A stretch of DNA of 64,000 nt, taken from assembly GCA_019022495.1 (NCBI GenBank), contig JAFEKR010000001.1, positions 7,874,001 through 7,938,000 of the forward strand, read 5' to 3'. Origin of the DNA: Epichloe hybrida (Eukaryota > Ascomycota > Sordariomycetes > Hypocreales > Clavicipitaceae). Under the pieces are notes generated by a model, which saw only the letters and a list, made by a program, of their open reading frames with translations, ran no database searches and was not told where the DNA came from. How positions within the stretch are numbered: position 1 is the stretch's first letter; each line of letters begins with the position of its first letter. The position numbers and the translations under genes are program-made. Positions 45,231 through 56,786 of this stretch are shown in pieces.

Positions 45231-47573
45231 TTAATCATCATGAGTGATGAGCTTGGTGATTTTACCAATCGCAATAGTTTGACCCTGTCAAGAAGTCAGT
45301 CACATTAATTTCAAATTAACCCCTCGACTGATGAAATGATTCCGGGATCTCTCTTCTGAGTGATTGAGTGATACGTACCTGATCACGGAGAGTGAAACGA
45401 CCCATTTGGGGATAATCCTCGAATCTTTCCACACACACTGAGCCAGCTCCGCCAATCACCTGCATTCGTGCAATGATGCTGTCTCCTTTTTTGGCGTGTG
45501 TCGGTGGAGCCTTGCTCTTTCTGTTGGTGCCCTTCTGCAGCTTGTGCAGAAGAGCAGCAAAAGTGACTTCTTCAATGGCGGAGTGGACGTGAAGAACACA
45601 GTTGAAGCCAGACGTCAAAATGTTCTTCAGATCCAGGATACGAATCTGTGCCTCAAACTCGGCCACACAGTGCACCAATCTCTTGGGCGAGCACAGCACG
45701 AATCCTGGCAGGATATCCTCTTCTTCCACTCCTTTGAGACGCATTCGCACTTGGTCACCGCATTGCAGAATAGGGACTTCCTCTTCCTGTTCCCCATAGA
45801 GTGCTGATACCTCAAGGTTCTGCTTGCGAGGCATCAGGACGAGGGACATGCCCTTCTTGACAACACCGGCTTCGATTTTGCCGTCACACATGGTACCCAT
45901 GTCTCGATATTTGGCATTCACGGGCATCATGAATGGCGCATTGAGCTTGCGCTCCAGAGCGCTCATGCCGTCCAAGTATTCCAGCAAAGACGGTCCTTCC
46001 CACCATGGCGCAAGGCCCTCGGGTAGTCGGTCCTTGATATTCAAGGAGGACTGAGCAGCAACAGGCATGAAAAAGACGTCCGTCTTGAGGTTGTAACCGG
46101 TGCCCTTCAAGAACTGGGACAGCTTGGTTGTGCATTCGTTGTAACGTTCCTGAGACCATTCCACCGTATTGTCGTCCATCTTGTTGATGACGACGATCAA
46201 CTTGTTGACACCCTGAGTCTTGGCCAGCATAGCGTGCTCACGCGTCTGACCTCCACGTTCAAACCCAGTCTCGTATTCTCCCTTGCGAGCTGAGATAACC
46301 AAGATGCCGACATCGGCCTGAGAAGCACCACCAATCATGTTTGGCACATATGTCTTATGGCCAGGAGCATCCAGGATACTGTACCTGCGCTTTTCTGTTT
46401 CGAAGAATCCACGACCAACTTCGACGGTCTTGCCCTTGGTGCGTTCTTCCTTGGTCAAATCCATAACCCATGAAAGATACCACGACTCTCTGCCAAGGTC
46501 CTTGGCCTCTCTCTTGTATTTGTCCATGGTTCGTTCGTCCACCATACCAGTAGTCCAGAGGATAGAGCCTCCCAGGGTAGATTTGCCAGCATCGACGTGG
46601 CCAATGAAGATAATATTGACATGTTCTTTTCCGTAGACTTCCTTGAGGGTTTCGTCATCAACGTCGGCTGTCTGTTCTTTGGCAACAGCGTCGATCTCAC
46701 GCTGAGACTTCTTTTCACCAGGTCCAGAGGGGCTTGATCGTCCTGAGGATGGCGTGGGTGAGGTTCGGCCTGGAGACTTGCCCGAGGCAGCAGCAGCAGC
46801 AGCAGCAGCCTTGCCAGCTTTCTCGCCAGTCTTCTCGATAGCCTTGGCGGCGGTAGCCTTCTGGCCAGCCTCGGGCGTGCTCGTTGGTTCAGGCTTAGCA
46901 TCAGACTTCGCCTCCTCTTTGGCTGGCGCTGGGCCTCCGATCGACAGGACTTTAGCCTTGGGCTTAGGGGCAGACGCGTCGTCCCCGATGCTGAGAATCT
47001 TAGGACCACCTTCCTTGGTCAGGACCTTGGGAGCAACTGGGGCCGCCGCAGGAGAATTTCCATCAGCTGGCTGCGGGGCGGCGTCGGCGGGAGCAGAGGG
47101 AGCAGCAGATTGGGCAGTCGTCAGCTGCTGCTGCTGCTGAACATACTGAGAATAACCTCCACCTATGGCATGCAACGATTAGTTGATCTTTGAGCGTATA
47201 TTCCAGAGATTACACAGGAGCAATAATTCCTACCATAGCCCTGCTGGTTGTTGTAGCCTTGGCTGAATCCGCCACCGTATCCTTGGTTGTATTGATTGAA
47301 TCCCTGTTGCTGGCCACCGCCATACTGAGGGTAATAGCCTTGTTGATAGTATTGCTGCTGTTGCTGCTGTTGCTGGTATTGGGTCGGAAAACCGCCGCCA
47401 AATCCTTGTCGGGGTTGGAAAGTTTGAGCATTCGGCTGGAAGGACGCGACGTTGGGTCGGAAACCTCCATGGGCCTGCTGACCGGGGTTCACATCGAGCT
47501 GTTGCTGAGCTCTCCGCGACAGATTCTCATCCTGGGCGGAAGGATCGTCTTCCCAAGAGTTGAGGTTCGACAT
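45231..47573 (-). CDS. sup35: Translation termination factor eRF3 (Sup35)
   Basis: Exons 47573-47234, 47162-45379 and 45284-45231 join to 725 residues (yeast Sup35 has 685). The N-terminal 125 residues are rich in Q, Y, G and N (QQQYYQQGYYPQYGGG), like the prion-forming N domain. An A/P/K/E-rich charged middle region (about 126-290) follows. The EF1A-like GTPase domain has GHVDAGKST (about 301), DAPGHKTYVPN and NKMDD, with two beta-barrel domains after it and the C terminus GQTIAIGKITKL. eRF3 hydrolyses GTP with eRF1 at stop codons. The last coding exon is only 54 nt. The start was chosen at MSNLNSWEDDPSAQDENLS because that opening is typical of filamentous-fungal eRF3; an in-frame Met upstream (47651) gives an unlikely basic extension. 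Confidence 0.95.
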
Positions 47574-48263
47574 TTTGAGGGATAGGCGAGAGATGATTTG
47601 TGGTATAATGCGAGCGTCGACTAGTTGCGGTGAAAGAGGAAGACGGCGCAAAGATGTCTAAATGTTGCCCCTCGTTCGTCCTGAGAGGGGGGGGGGCTGG
47701 CTGCCTAGTGTGCTCCCAGGGGATGTGCTTGAGATTTCGATGCGAGTCAGGCAATGATGGATGAGCTTCGCCCCTTTGAAATTGTTGGATTTAGGGCGGC
47801 GAAACGATCTTTCGAGACAGCCAGGTTACGTTTCCGCCTGAATGCTTTTGGTGAAGGTTGAGAAAATTCATGCCCCACCAATATGACGCGGGAAGAGAGG
47901 CTGGTGTGTTGGGTGGACCGTGGAGGAGAGGGAGGTTGGACAGTTTTCCTATAGGCAATGCAAACTGTGCGCACTTCAAGCAGAAATCGCCCTCTACCAA
48001 GGTACAATTCGCACTGTCCACGCCTCTTTAATCCGTACTAAGTGTCAGTCATTGGAAGCCCAAATTATGTTCACAATCTCCTGCGGCAAAGTTCACTCGC
48101 GCTGGCTCGACTAGTACTTGTAGAATGTCTGTAAGTCCCGAGTTGTTTTCACTACGCGCGAAAAAAGCTAGCGAATTACACTATGGCGTGGGCGAAACAA
48201 CAATTGCAATAGCAAAGAGGGTATCTAGTAGCAGAAATACATGAGATCAATACAAAATCTAAC
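47574..48263. other. sup35 promoter / JmjC gene 3' region
   Basis: 690 bp between two minus-strand genes. A run of nine G lies near 47688. No gene recognised. Confidence 0.45.
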
Positions 48264-49280
48264 TCATCTGAACCACCAATTCACTGAACCGTTGAGTCCT
48301 CCATCCGATCCTACACTTTTCACAGAATGCCACCAACCTTCCGGAATGAAGAGGGCATCGCCAGCCTCCAGTTCAGCTTCGTACATGTTATCCTCCGGTG
48401 ATGTATTTCCCCATACTGCATCGTGTAGAACGAGTCTTTCTTCCCCTTGCATCATATCAGTGGTCCTGATGCGGCTATTTCCCTGCTGTTTTATCTGAAC
48501 CTGGACTTCAAAGAACAGCCTGTCGCCTGTGGAAGGTGGTAAGAGCCTCACTACCTTTCGACTCCACAGCTGGCAAAAAAGGTTGGGGTTCGGGTCTCTG
48601 TGCAGTGGCGTATATGTAGGCTCAGTGCCCATCCATATAGAGGAGCTGTAAATATCGCCTTTCCCAGCTCGCCTTACAAGCTCTGGTGCTGGTAAGCCGT
48701 CCTGCATTGGTTGAGGCAGATCTGGAAGTGCCGACTGTGCAATGTACAATTGCAATGGATCTCTGACGACTGGGTTTTGAGCGCCATTGAATTCAAGAGC
48801 TTTGATCAGTAGCCTTAATGGAGCGTAAACTTGCAAGAACTCCTGATTTGTGTCTTCGGTGACAGCTGACTGGAGGATCCCTGCCATGACCTGATCCATC
48901 ATTTCTGAACTGGCCAGTAGGGAATCACGGAACAGAGATATCACGTCACGATTCCCAAAACGGTTCGTGAGCTCATACGGAAAGGGCCATTCTTGAAAGT
49001 TGTCGACAACAAATGGAGCGAATGGTGTCGATGGTCCGGTGCCGGGTTTTCCACTGAACCACGTGCTCAAAGCAGGCAGATGAGTCGTCGGGGAACCTGC
49101 ATCTTTGAAGAATAAGAAGGGCTTCTTCGGTATAAAGGCTTTTTGTTGGAAGGCTTGTATGTCTGGATAGCCTCTTGGGGATGGGTTTGCACTGTCAATC
49201 GAGAGGAGAGATGCTAACCTCTGGTGGGTGGTGTGAAATTGACGTTTCCATGTTGTTGGGGGCAGCGATGTCCTCTTCAT
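48264..49280 (-). CDS. JmjC/cupin-type Fe(II) 2-oxoglutarate oxygenase-like protein
   Basis: A single exon of 338 residues. The C-terminal half has the cupin metal triad: His and Asp in LHRDPNPN (about 228-230) and a distal His in GWWHSVKS (about 316). With SSSIWMGTEPTYTPLH and AGDALFIPEGWWHS this is the pattern of FIH/JMJD5-like small JmjC proteins. The chosen start gives MKRTSLPPTTWKRQFHTTHQ, a basic, hydroxyl-rich segment with RxF-type features of a mitochondrial presequence. An in-frame Met at 49373 would add 31 residues of weaker composition. Members of this group hydroxylate proteins or are of unknown activity. I do not know the substrate and see no histone-binding domain. Confidence 0.75.
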   Translation of the reverse strand: MKRTSLPPTTWKRQFHTTHQRLASLLSIDSANPSPRGYPDIQAFQQKAFIPKKPFLFFKDAGSPTTHLPALSTWFSGKPGTGPSTPFAPFVVDNFQEWPFPYELTNRFGNRDVISLFRDSLLASSEMMDQVMAGILQSAVTEDTNQEFLQVYAPLRLLIKALEFNGAQNPVVRDPLQLYIAQSALPDLPQPMQDGLPAPELVRRAGKGDIYSSSIWMGTEPTYTPLHRDPNPNLFCQLWSRKVVRLLPPSTGDRLFFEVQVQIKQQGNSRIRTTDMMQGEERLVLHDAVWGNTSPEDNMYEAELEAGDALFIPEGWWHSVKSVGSDGGLNGSVNWWFR

Positions 49281-49653
49281 TATGTACGTGCATAAATCAA
49301 GCTTGATAATGCTGCGTTGCAAAGTGATGGTGGCATCGAGACGGAATGAGCATGCCCCATGCCCAATTGGCAATGAGCATTCCCAAAAAAAAAACGCCGG
49401 GGAGGTCGGAAGCGGCGAAACCTGGCACCGTGTGGTTCGTCACGTCGCACCAATCCTCGTGGCCTCGCAGCCGCAGCCGCGAAACGAAAGCAAAACCACG
49501 GCGCGCAAAAGGCTTGTCTTGTCGGTGGGCCATCCCATCAGTGCATCAGTGCATCAGTGCCTCATCTCATCATTAGTCAACAACAGCCCAGGCCAGACGA
49601 GCACTCATCGTCGACTTGGCAGGTCGGCTGGCAGGCGAACCCGCATCCATCCC

Positions 49654-49692
49654 ACCTCCAATCCCACATCCAATCCCACATCCAATCCCACC
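49654..49692. repeat. 12-bp repeat ATCCAATCCCAC x3
   Basis: Three tandem copies upstream of ckb1. Each contains CCAAT on the plus strand. Confidence 0.85.
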
Positions 49693-49876
49693 ATCTTGGC
49701 TCGACCTGGGCGCACGCACTCACGCACTAGCATTATCAAATCACAAGCTCCTCCAGTCGTTGCGCCCGCAGATCCGACACGGCAGCATTCAAGCAGCCCT
49801 GCCCGTTGCTGCCAGGCCCAGTACTCGACAGCTTCACACCGTGGCACTCGCATTTCTCGTCGCCTCGGTCACGACC

Positions 49877-49923
49877 ATCCCTCGATCATCCCTCGATCAT
49901 CCCTCGATCATCCCTCGATCATC
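49877..49923. repeat. 12-bp repeat CCCTCGATCATC x4
   Basis: Four near-perfect tandem copies, 180-220 bp upstream of the ckb1 start codon, likely in its 5' UTR or core promoter. Confidence 0.9.
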
Positions 49924-50100
49924 TTGCTTGCTCATCAATCACTCCGTCCGTCCCCAGTATCTGCGGTCTGTGGTCTGCGGTCTGCGGGCACGCGTGCCAT
50001 CCTGACACCCCGCCCCCGATCTGACCAGGTTTTGCGGCCTATCGATATCTCGTGCTTGCTGCCCCTCTACGACGAGCCATTCGGCCGTCCCAGCATCGCC

Positions 50101-51243
50101 ATGTCTTCGGATTCGGGCGCGCCAGAATCGTGGATCTCGAGCTTTTGTGCTCTGTTAGGGCACGAGTACTTCGCCGAGGTGTCGGAAGAGTTTATCGAGG
50201 ATGATTTCAACCTGACAGGTCTTCAGACTCAAGTCGCCATGTACAAAGAAGCATTGGAGGTATGCTTGTGGCTCTTATGACGGGGGGGATCCCCCCTTCC
50301 CCCTTGCGTCAAAGTCCTTTCCGTCGCTGTTCAGCCTGCTAATCTTTGTCTTATTTCCTGCTTGTAGATGATACTGGATGTGGAACCCGAAGACGACGAC
50401 GAAGAGGAAGAGGAGGAAGAGGAAGAAGAGGATAATGAGTCCGGCTTGGGAGATGGCCAAGAGCGAGTGGGTGGCCGTCCCGGTGAGCGAAGGCATCACA
50501 GCAGAATGGCTAGCGATCTGTCCGTCATCGAATCCTCCGCAGAAATGCTGTACGGCCTCATCCATCAACGTTTCATATGCTCCCGTGCGGGCATACAACA
50601 AATGAGTGAGAAGTATGAGCTCGGCCATTTCGGCTGCTGCCCGCGGACAAATTGCGAGCAGGCCAGGACACTGCCCGTCGGTCTATCAGACATACCCGGC
50701 GAGGATACAGTCAAGCTCTTCTGCCCGTCTTGCCTGGACGTATACGTTCCTCCCAACAGTAGATTCCAGACCGTCGACGGAGCCTTCTTTGGTCGCACGT
50801 TTGGCGCGCTCTTCCTTCTCACTTTCCCCGAATACGATCTGACCAAACGTTGGGCCGACGTGCTGTCCAGCACGACATCGCGAGTCCCCGAGCACGAACA
50901 TCTCGTCAATGGCATGTACGCCAAGAACATTGCTCCCAACTTGGGACCCGGCCACACTTACCAACCCAAGATCTACGGCTTCAGAGTATCAGAGCGGGCC
51001 CGGTCCGGCCCGCGGATGCAATGGTTGCGAGACCGGCCAAGCGATGTAAATGACCTGGACGAGGCGCGTCTATACGCAGGACAATTCGCCGAGATTGAAG
51101 ATGACGACGAATCCATGAACATGAACGGACGGCGCATGGTCCGTCGACGACCTCCTGGGCATGCTCGTCCCCGCCAGCAACGACAAAACCAAAATGGTAG
51201 CCCCATGGCTCTGTCAACCAACGGCGCTGAATCTGAGCTGTAG
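50101..51243 (+). CDS. ckb1: Casein kinase II regulatory (beta) subunit
   Basis: Exons 50101-50259 and 50368-51243 join across a 108-nt intron to 344 residues. The N terminus has SWISSFCALLGHEYFAEV followed by the conserved IEDDFNLTGL. An acidic run of Asp/Glu (about 60-78) is a fungal insertion. The zinc ribbon has CCPRTNC and CPSC ligands (about 145 and 172). The dimer-interface segment contains YGLIHQRFICSRAGIQQM and the KIYGFRVSE tail. CK2 beta dimerises through the zinc ribbon and docks two catalytic subunits, controlling substrate choice. The C-terminal extension (about 270-344) is Arg/Gln-rich. Confidence 0.95.
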
Positions 51244-52038
51244 AGCAGTGAGGCACCGCTAGATGATGGCCGAAAGCCACGGGGACGGCAGCCAGCGCAA
51301 CAGAGAATGGGCTACATCAACGAGCGTCGGCGCCATTGATGCTCGCCCGCAACTGTCTCGTTCTGCCACCGCGCCCCCATGCATCAAACCGTCGGACTCG
51401 GACCCGGACTACCTTCCCACCGGCTCGGCACGCCGAGACAGGCTGTACATCCATCGTTAAGCTCAAGAGCGAAGAAGAAAAAAAAAAGTCACACATCTGC
51501 TTCCATGCCCTTCCCCGCACCAACGGCATGTGCACAGAAGGCGTTGGCCATGGTACTTGATTCTCTTTTGGGTGCACGCACACCTCTTCGATGACTGCTC
51601 ATGCTCAAGAACAGTCCTGGGTTTCCATCATACGGCGTCAAGGACTTGTGACAAGGATAAAAGGTCTATGGAGGGCGGGTTCCGTCATCTGTCGTCTGTC
51701 GGGTTCTGTTCTTCCATGTAGAGAAAGATGTTTAGTGGAGATGGCTGGTTTTCACATCACGTTGAATATTTCTTGTTGTCACAGGATGTGAGTGAGCGGA
51801 GAATACGTAAACATGAAGCGAAATGGGATCCTGGGGCGACCGGTTTCAAATTCTTGCCTTTTTTTTTCCCCAAAAAAATAATTCTCACTACTGAATAAAT
51901 AAACAAAAATCACTCTTGTCGGTATCCAAGATACGTTTACCCATCACATCACCATGGAAGCTGTATTGACCAGAAGAAATGGCTCAGGAGCATGAGAAAT
52001 CAAAATCTATTCAGAATCAAAACACTACGGACCTTTCC
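51244..52038. other. Convergent ckb1/pan2 3' region
   Basis: Nearly 800 bp between converging genes, with A-runs and a T-rich tract near 51860. It is probably the two 3' UTRs. No gene recognised. Confidence 0.5.
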
Positions 52039-55000
52039 TCAGTGCAACGGCGATCCCTTGCCAGGCGTCCAGCTCGCGCCCCCAAATCCACTCCCCGGCG
52101 CCATGCCAATGATGTTTCTTACGGGCGTGCTCGGTGTTCCTGCCGCTGCGCCTCGGTCCACCGGTAGAGGCGGCGTGTCCGTCCTCTGCACTTCCGCCTC
52201 ATCTCGTCTAGGCGGCTTGAAATTGACGTCCCTTCCTGCGCGGTAGATGTCCTGCAACATGGGTTCCAGAATACCCGCGTCCTGAAACTCCAGATATTTC
52301 CTGTAAAGCTTCAATGCTGTCCTCGCGTCTTCAATCGAGTCGTGCGTTTCCAGCTGAATGTCTTCTTTGAGGAGGTACCATGCCAAGAACGCCAGGGAGA
52401 GCTTACGCAGCCGAGACTTCAGGAAGAAAAGATCTATTGTATCGATGATCTGGGACTTGGGAACGTGTATGTTTATGACGCGGAAATCTTGCTTGAGGCC
52501 ATGGCCTAGGAATCTGCAGCCTAGGTTGAGGAGCACCCAGAGTTTCTTGTAGGCCATTTTCAGGGGGAGGAGGCTGTGTTTCGAGAGGCGCGGGTCGAGA
52601 TCCTCTCGGGTGATGCCGGAGTAGGAGGTGAGATAGTCGACGATGGGTTCTTGAATGGCGATGTAGTCGTCTATGAAAGGTAGACCTTCGTGTTCGCCTT
52701 GCCCACGTACGACAGACGTGCGGGCTAGGGCGTAGACAATAGGGCGGATCGTTTCTCGCTCGCCGTCAGAGTTCATTTCGATCTCGGGTTGGCGAATTGC
52801 CACGAATTCTGTGTCCAGTGCTACGATGGTGCCTGGTCCGGGACGTTCCGTTTCGGCGTTGAGAACATGGTATGTTTTGTTATCTGAACTGTGATTGAAG
52901 CTGGAAATGAACCGAGTTAATACAGGTTGGTTCAAAGTAGTATGCGATGATGCATGTGGTGTGCATCGAAGGGGAGGCATACTGGGGGTCATGGTAGAGG
53001 ATAGAAGTATCCAATTGTTCTTTCCAAGTCGTGTCGATCTTGTTGTTCGCCTCCTTGAGTTGAAAGGCGACGACTGAAGGCACTTTCCACGATGTGTTGA
53101 GCGTAAGTGCCTCTTCAGTGCTGACGGACCGCACCAGAAAGTCGTTGAATAAGTGCCATTGGCTCTGAACGAGAGCCTCTGGTTCAGCGTGTGCAACTAT
53201 TTGGCAATGTTAGACCACCAGGAACGAGATTGATTTCTTCACATTATCACATACCATTGACCATTGACACTAGGTGAGGCTTTTGTGTCTGGCCGTTCTC
53301 GATATTAATCGCCATCCCAATCAGTGAATAGACGGTAATGTTGTGAATCCCCCGCTGCAAGTGAAGCTTCAAGTCTTCACCTTCGTAGCAAAAGAATTGA
53401 CCTTGCTCAACGATAATGCCTATCTCCTCCGGCAGCCAACCGGGTGTGGACCACAACATCCGATGTTCATGGCTTGTAATAGCTGTGTTCAACATGAGGA
53501 CTGCAGGGATGCTATGGATGGTCTTTCTCGTCGCTATAGTCTGATAGCGTTGACATCGACTACACCAGCCCTTAGAAGTAGTCTCTCTTTCAACGCTGCC
53601 CTTAAGAACTTGAGAGAAAGTGATGCGTGGTGTCTTGGCGTTCCGACCAGATGGTTTCTGGGTAGCCCCCGCAGGCCGCAGGGGTTAGCAACAGAAGTCG
53701 GCCATCAAGAATGATGCGGGAAGTGATCAACTTACAAATGGGGGATAAAGTAGATCATTCACAAAGGTGGATCCCGGCCTGGTGTATTCACTCCTGCAAT
53801 TCATGCACCGGATTGAACTTGTAGCTGACGTAGCAAGGACCTGGGTGAAGGGTGTCAGTTTCGGCGGATGTAAACCAACGTAGCATTGCGTACCTGTTCC
53901 ATGGCAGATGATGCCGGCAACATGCTTTTAAAATCCGAAACAATCTTGTCCAAGAAGAACCGGGTGAGGCCCTGGAGCATAACATTCAATGACGAGCCAT
54001 GAGGGTCTTCTTCAAGAAGGCCCAGGGGTCCAGCTTTGCCTCAGATCAGTCCACGGCTGTGTTTGAAAGAACAGAATACACACAACATACCTTGAGGATG
54101 ACTGCTCAATGTCTTGAGCAAGTTTGTTGCCTGGCAAATGGAGCCGTCGGCTTTCTGTAGCATGTCGAAAAGGAACCCAAGCTCACATAGCAAGCAGATT
54201 TCACCAACACATGCAGTAGCTGCATGTTGGAGGGCTAGATTTCGGATAAGTGGCGTAAAGTGCATGATTTGCAGGAGCGAATTCGCATATGAATTAGAAA
54301 TGTGGGTTTCTAATCCGGAGTAGCGAGTTTTGTTGTAATATCCAAAGTCAAAGTCATCCACGCCAAACTTGCTGTACTTGATTTCAACGTTCCGGTACAT
54401 GACGGGAACGTCTGACTTTTTGCTTTCAGCCTCGTTATCGCCTACGGGACCGGGAATGTCGTCTGTCTCATCGTCTGAAACTCGGGAATCGGATATGACG
54501 AACTCGCGTGCCTTTTCGCTCAAGAATTTTGGTGCTTTAAGCCCTGTGTTTCCTCCTCTGTGGGTGTTGCGAGTGTCTTCTGCTTGGTTTCTCCGAAGTC
54601 CACGCGTGTTACGGCCGTATGATCCGAAGTCTGCAGCTTTGAGGCCAGCAAGGAATTCGGGATCAAATCTGACTGGAGGAGCGCCAACGTCTGATACCAG
54701 GTCCGGCCATGCAGATGCGAGGATCTCTCGATAAAATGGTAAACCAACAGAGTTCAAGGGCCTATAGGAGCCAAGAGTCAGTTAATTACTGCCTGAGCAA
54801 GCCAGAATTTGTGGCACTGATTCTAGCTTACGTCTCAGGTCCCCATTCGAGCTGTGGAGCGTGATCATCCGCGGTTGCGAATTCTATCGGTGTTGCGAGG
54901 TCCACAAAGTGCAGCTTTGATGGTGAGCCCCATAGGTGTATACAACAATCTGCGTCTGTCAAAGCTATGGCCTCGCCAGACGGTGCAATCTCGAACATGC

Positions 55001-56197
55001 TAAGGTAGCTCATGACGTTTGCTTGTCGTACATTGCTTGTGTTTGGATTCATAAGATCTACCACGTGTATTTGGCCGGACTGGGAGACAACAATGCTGGT
55101 CGTTAACATTCTGGGGTGCATGCGAACGTAGGCAGCTCCTGCAGGGAACGGAATTGGCGGCATGGACGACATCTGTTTAATGTCGAACACGTTTATGAAG
55201 GGGTCCAGCATATACGTCTGACCTTGTCGAAGTGAATACCCACAAGTGACGATGAAGTCGTGCTGAGCATCCATGTCGTTGATCAAGGCCGAATGGGCAT
55301 TCCAAGATTTGACGACCGCAAAAGACACGGGGTCTAAGAGGTTCACGATACCGCTTTTGGTCGCTGCGCATATGTATCGCCCTCTTTTCATGATGGAATA
55401 TTGGTGCTCGGTGGCAATCTGGAGCGCGTGCGTCAGAAACATGGCCATGTGTTAAAACGCGACGAGATGCAAACAGACCTGCTTCACGACCTCGCCCTTA
55501 TTGAGGTCAATGACCAGCATTGTGTCTTGCAGTCCAGCCACAATTATTTCTGCAGTCCCCTTGGAGGTGAAACTCATACAGCGTAGGTCTGTAATATCAT
55601 CATGTCTTTAGTCCAGCGTCGTTAGCTTGAGAGTTTTCTCGAGCACTGGGTGGCTGGAATTTGTACCTGATATGCCACAGAGGTAGTCCCCGTCTCAGTG
55701 CCATATGAACATCTTTGGCGCCCAAAGCTAGAACGCCCTTTTCATTGACCAATATCTGTCGAACAGGTCCATCGGCAGCCGAGTGTGCCTTGAATGAGGT
55801 GTATCGCTGCATCTCGGTGCCAAGGAAAGAGGTAACACGACCCTTGAACCGCTTGTCAGAACCAATCGATACACTCGCATGGCTAGCAGTTTCTTTGGGC
55901 CTACATAATCGTTGCCAGTCCATAAAAGCTCCTGGGAGTTGTCAAATGTCATGGTGGTTACCGGCGTGGGCAGCGCGTGGACGCCCGGAGGCGGGAACGG
56001 AATGCGGGCGACCTGAATCAGAAGTCCAGATGTCAGCAGGGTATCATGTATAAAGCTATAGCGACAAAGACACGGGACCAATTCATTCATCGCCAGGTCC
56101 GGGGATTCATGGGGATCGGAAATGCTTAAAACTTGGGGTGGTAGTAAGGCTGGATTGGATGTGCTCCGGTACTGACCTCATCCCAGTCGCCGTCCAT
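52039..56197 (-). CDS. pan2: Poly(A) nuclease deadenylation subunit Pan2
   Basis: Eleven exons (56197-56177, 56012-55905, 55842-55667, 55605-55479, 55418-54832, 54761-54091, 54033-53894, 53840-53736, 53657-53255, 53196-52983, 52900-52039) join in frame to 1137 residues, normal for fungal Pan2. The WD40 domain (starting [15 protein letters not shown]) is followed by a catalytically dead ubiquitin-hydrolase-like domain ([14 protein letters not shown], zinc motif CMNC / CSRC). The C-terminal DEDD exonuclease has ALDTEF, GLKQDF and [12 protein letters not shown]. Pan2 with Pan3 trims long mRNA poly(A) tails in the cytoplasm. The junction YGRVTSF and the residues [11 protein letters not shown] confirm the non-CAG acceptors (AAG) used for exons 3 and 4. 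The C-terminal tail beyond the nuclease (about 60 residues) is low complexity. Confidence 0.94.
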
Positions 56198-56786
56198 TGT
56201 TGCAGACTTGTCATTATCCGCATGAGCATAACGTGGAATACAACGAGTTCCTGGGACTTCTTGGGGCCGCCGGAGCACCGCGACTGCTCCAGAGCTTTTT
56301 GCGACGAGCGAATTGGGTCTGCAGTCGTGAGATGTTAGGGTTAGAGTGTGAGACTGGTTAGAGCCGTCGAACTGGAGACTTCTTTACCCTTGCCGATCCC
56401 AGCCTACCTACCCTGAAGCTCGTCTCACTCTGTGATTTTGTAGACTTGTTTGTGTCTACACGTCTTCAGCATTTGTTCCCATGTATGCAATTGGATTGGC
56501 TCGTTCTTATTTTTCAATTTTGGCATTCACAAAAAGAGGTAGCCTGTACAGGATTGGAATATGCATGATTATCTGGATACCGGAATTGGTGACGGACGTT
56601 TCTTCTCAGTAACAAGACGCTTTGTCACGACACAAGATCGTATGGGCAGAACACACACCCATCTGCTATTATTACACGTCACGGTAATAGTGAAAGCGTT
56701 GGACGAGAAATAGAGTAATATAAAAATAAAAATAAAATACTACGCCTTATTCAAAATCCCCACCATGATAAAATTACAATGATCGT
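56198..56786. other. pan2 upstream / methyltransferase downstream region
   Basis: 590 bp between two minus-strand genes. It likely holds the pan2 promoter and the methyltransferase 3' UTR. AT-rich near 56700-56760. No gene recognised. Confidence 0.45.

Larger units (their letters stand above)
49281..50100. other. Divergent JmjC/ckb1 promoter region with minisatellites
   Basis: 820 bp between divergent starts. It has several 8-12 bp tandem arrays: about 49541-49562 (GTGCATCA), 49654-49692 (ATCCAATCCCAC x3) and 49877-49923 (CCCTCGATCATC x4). No gene recognised. Confidence 0.55.

Noticed and set aside
47574..47651. Upstream in-frame Met of sup35
   Set aside because: It would add a basic extension not seen in the family; MSNLNSWEDDPS is the typical eRF3 start.
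49281..49373. Longer N terminus for the JmjC gene starting at 49373
   Set aside because: The extra 31 residues lack conservation signs, while the 49280 Met begins a coherent presequence-like segment. Kept as an alternative only.
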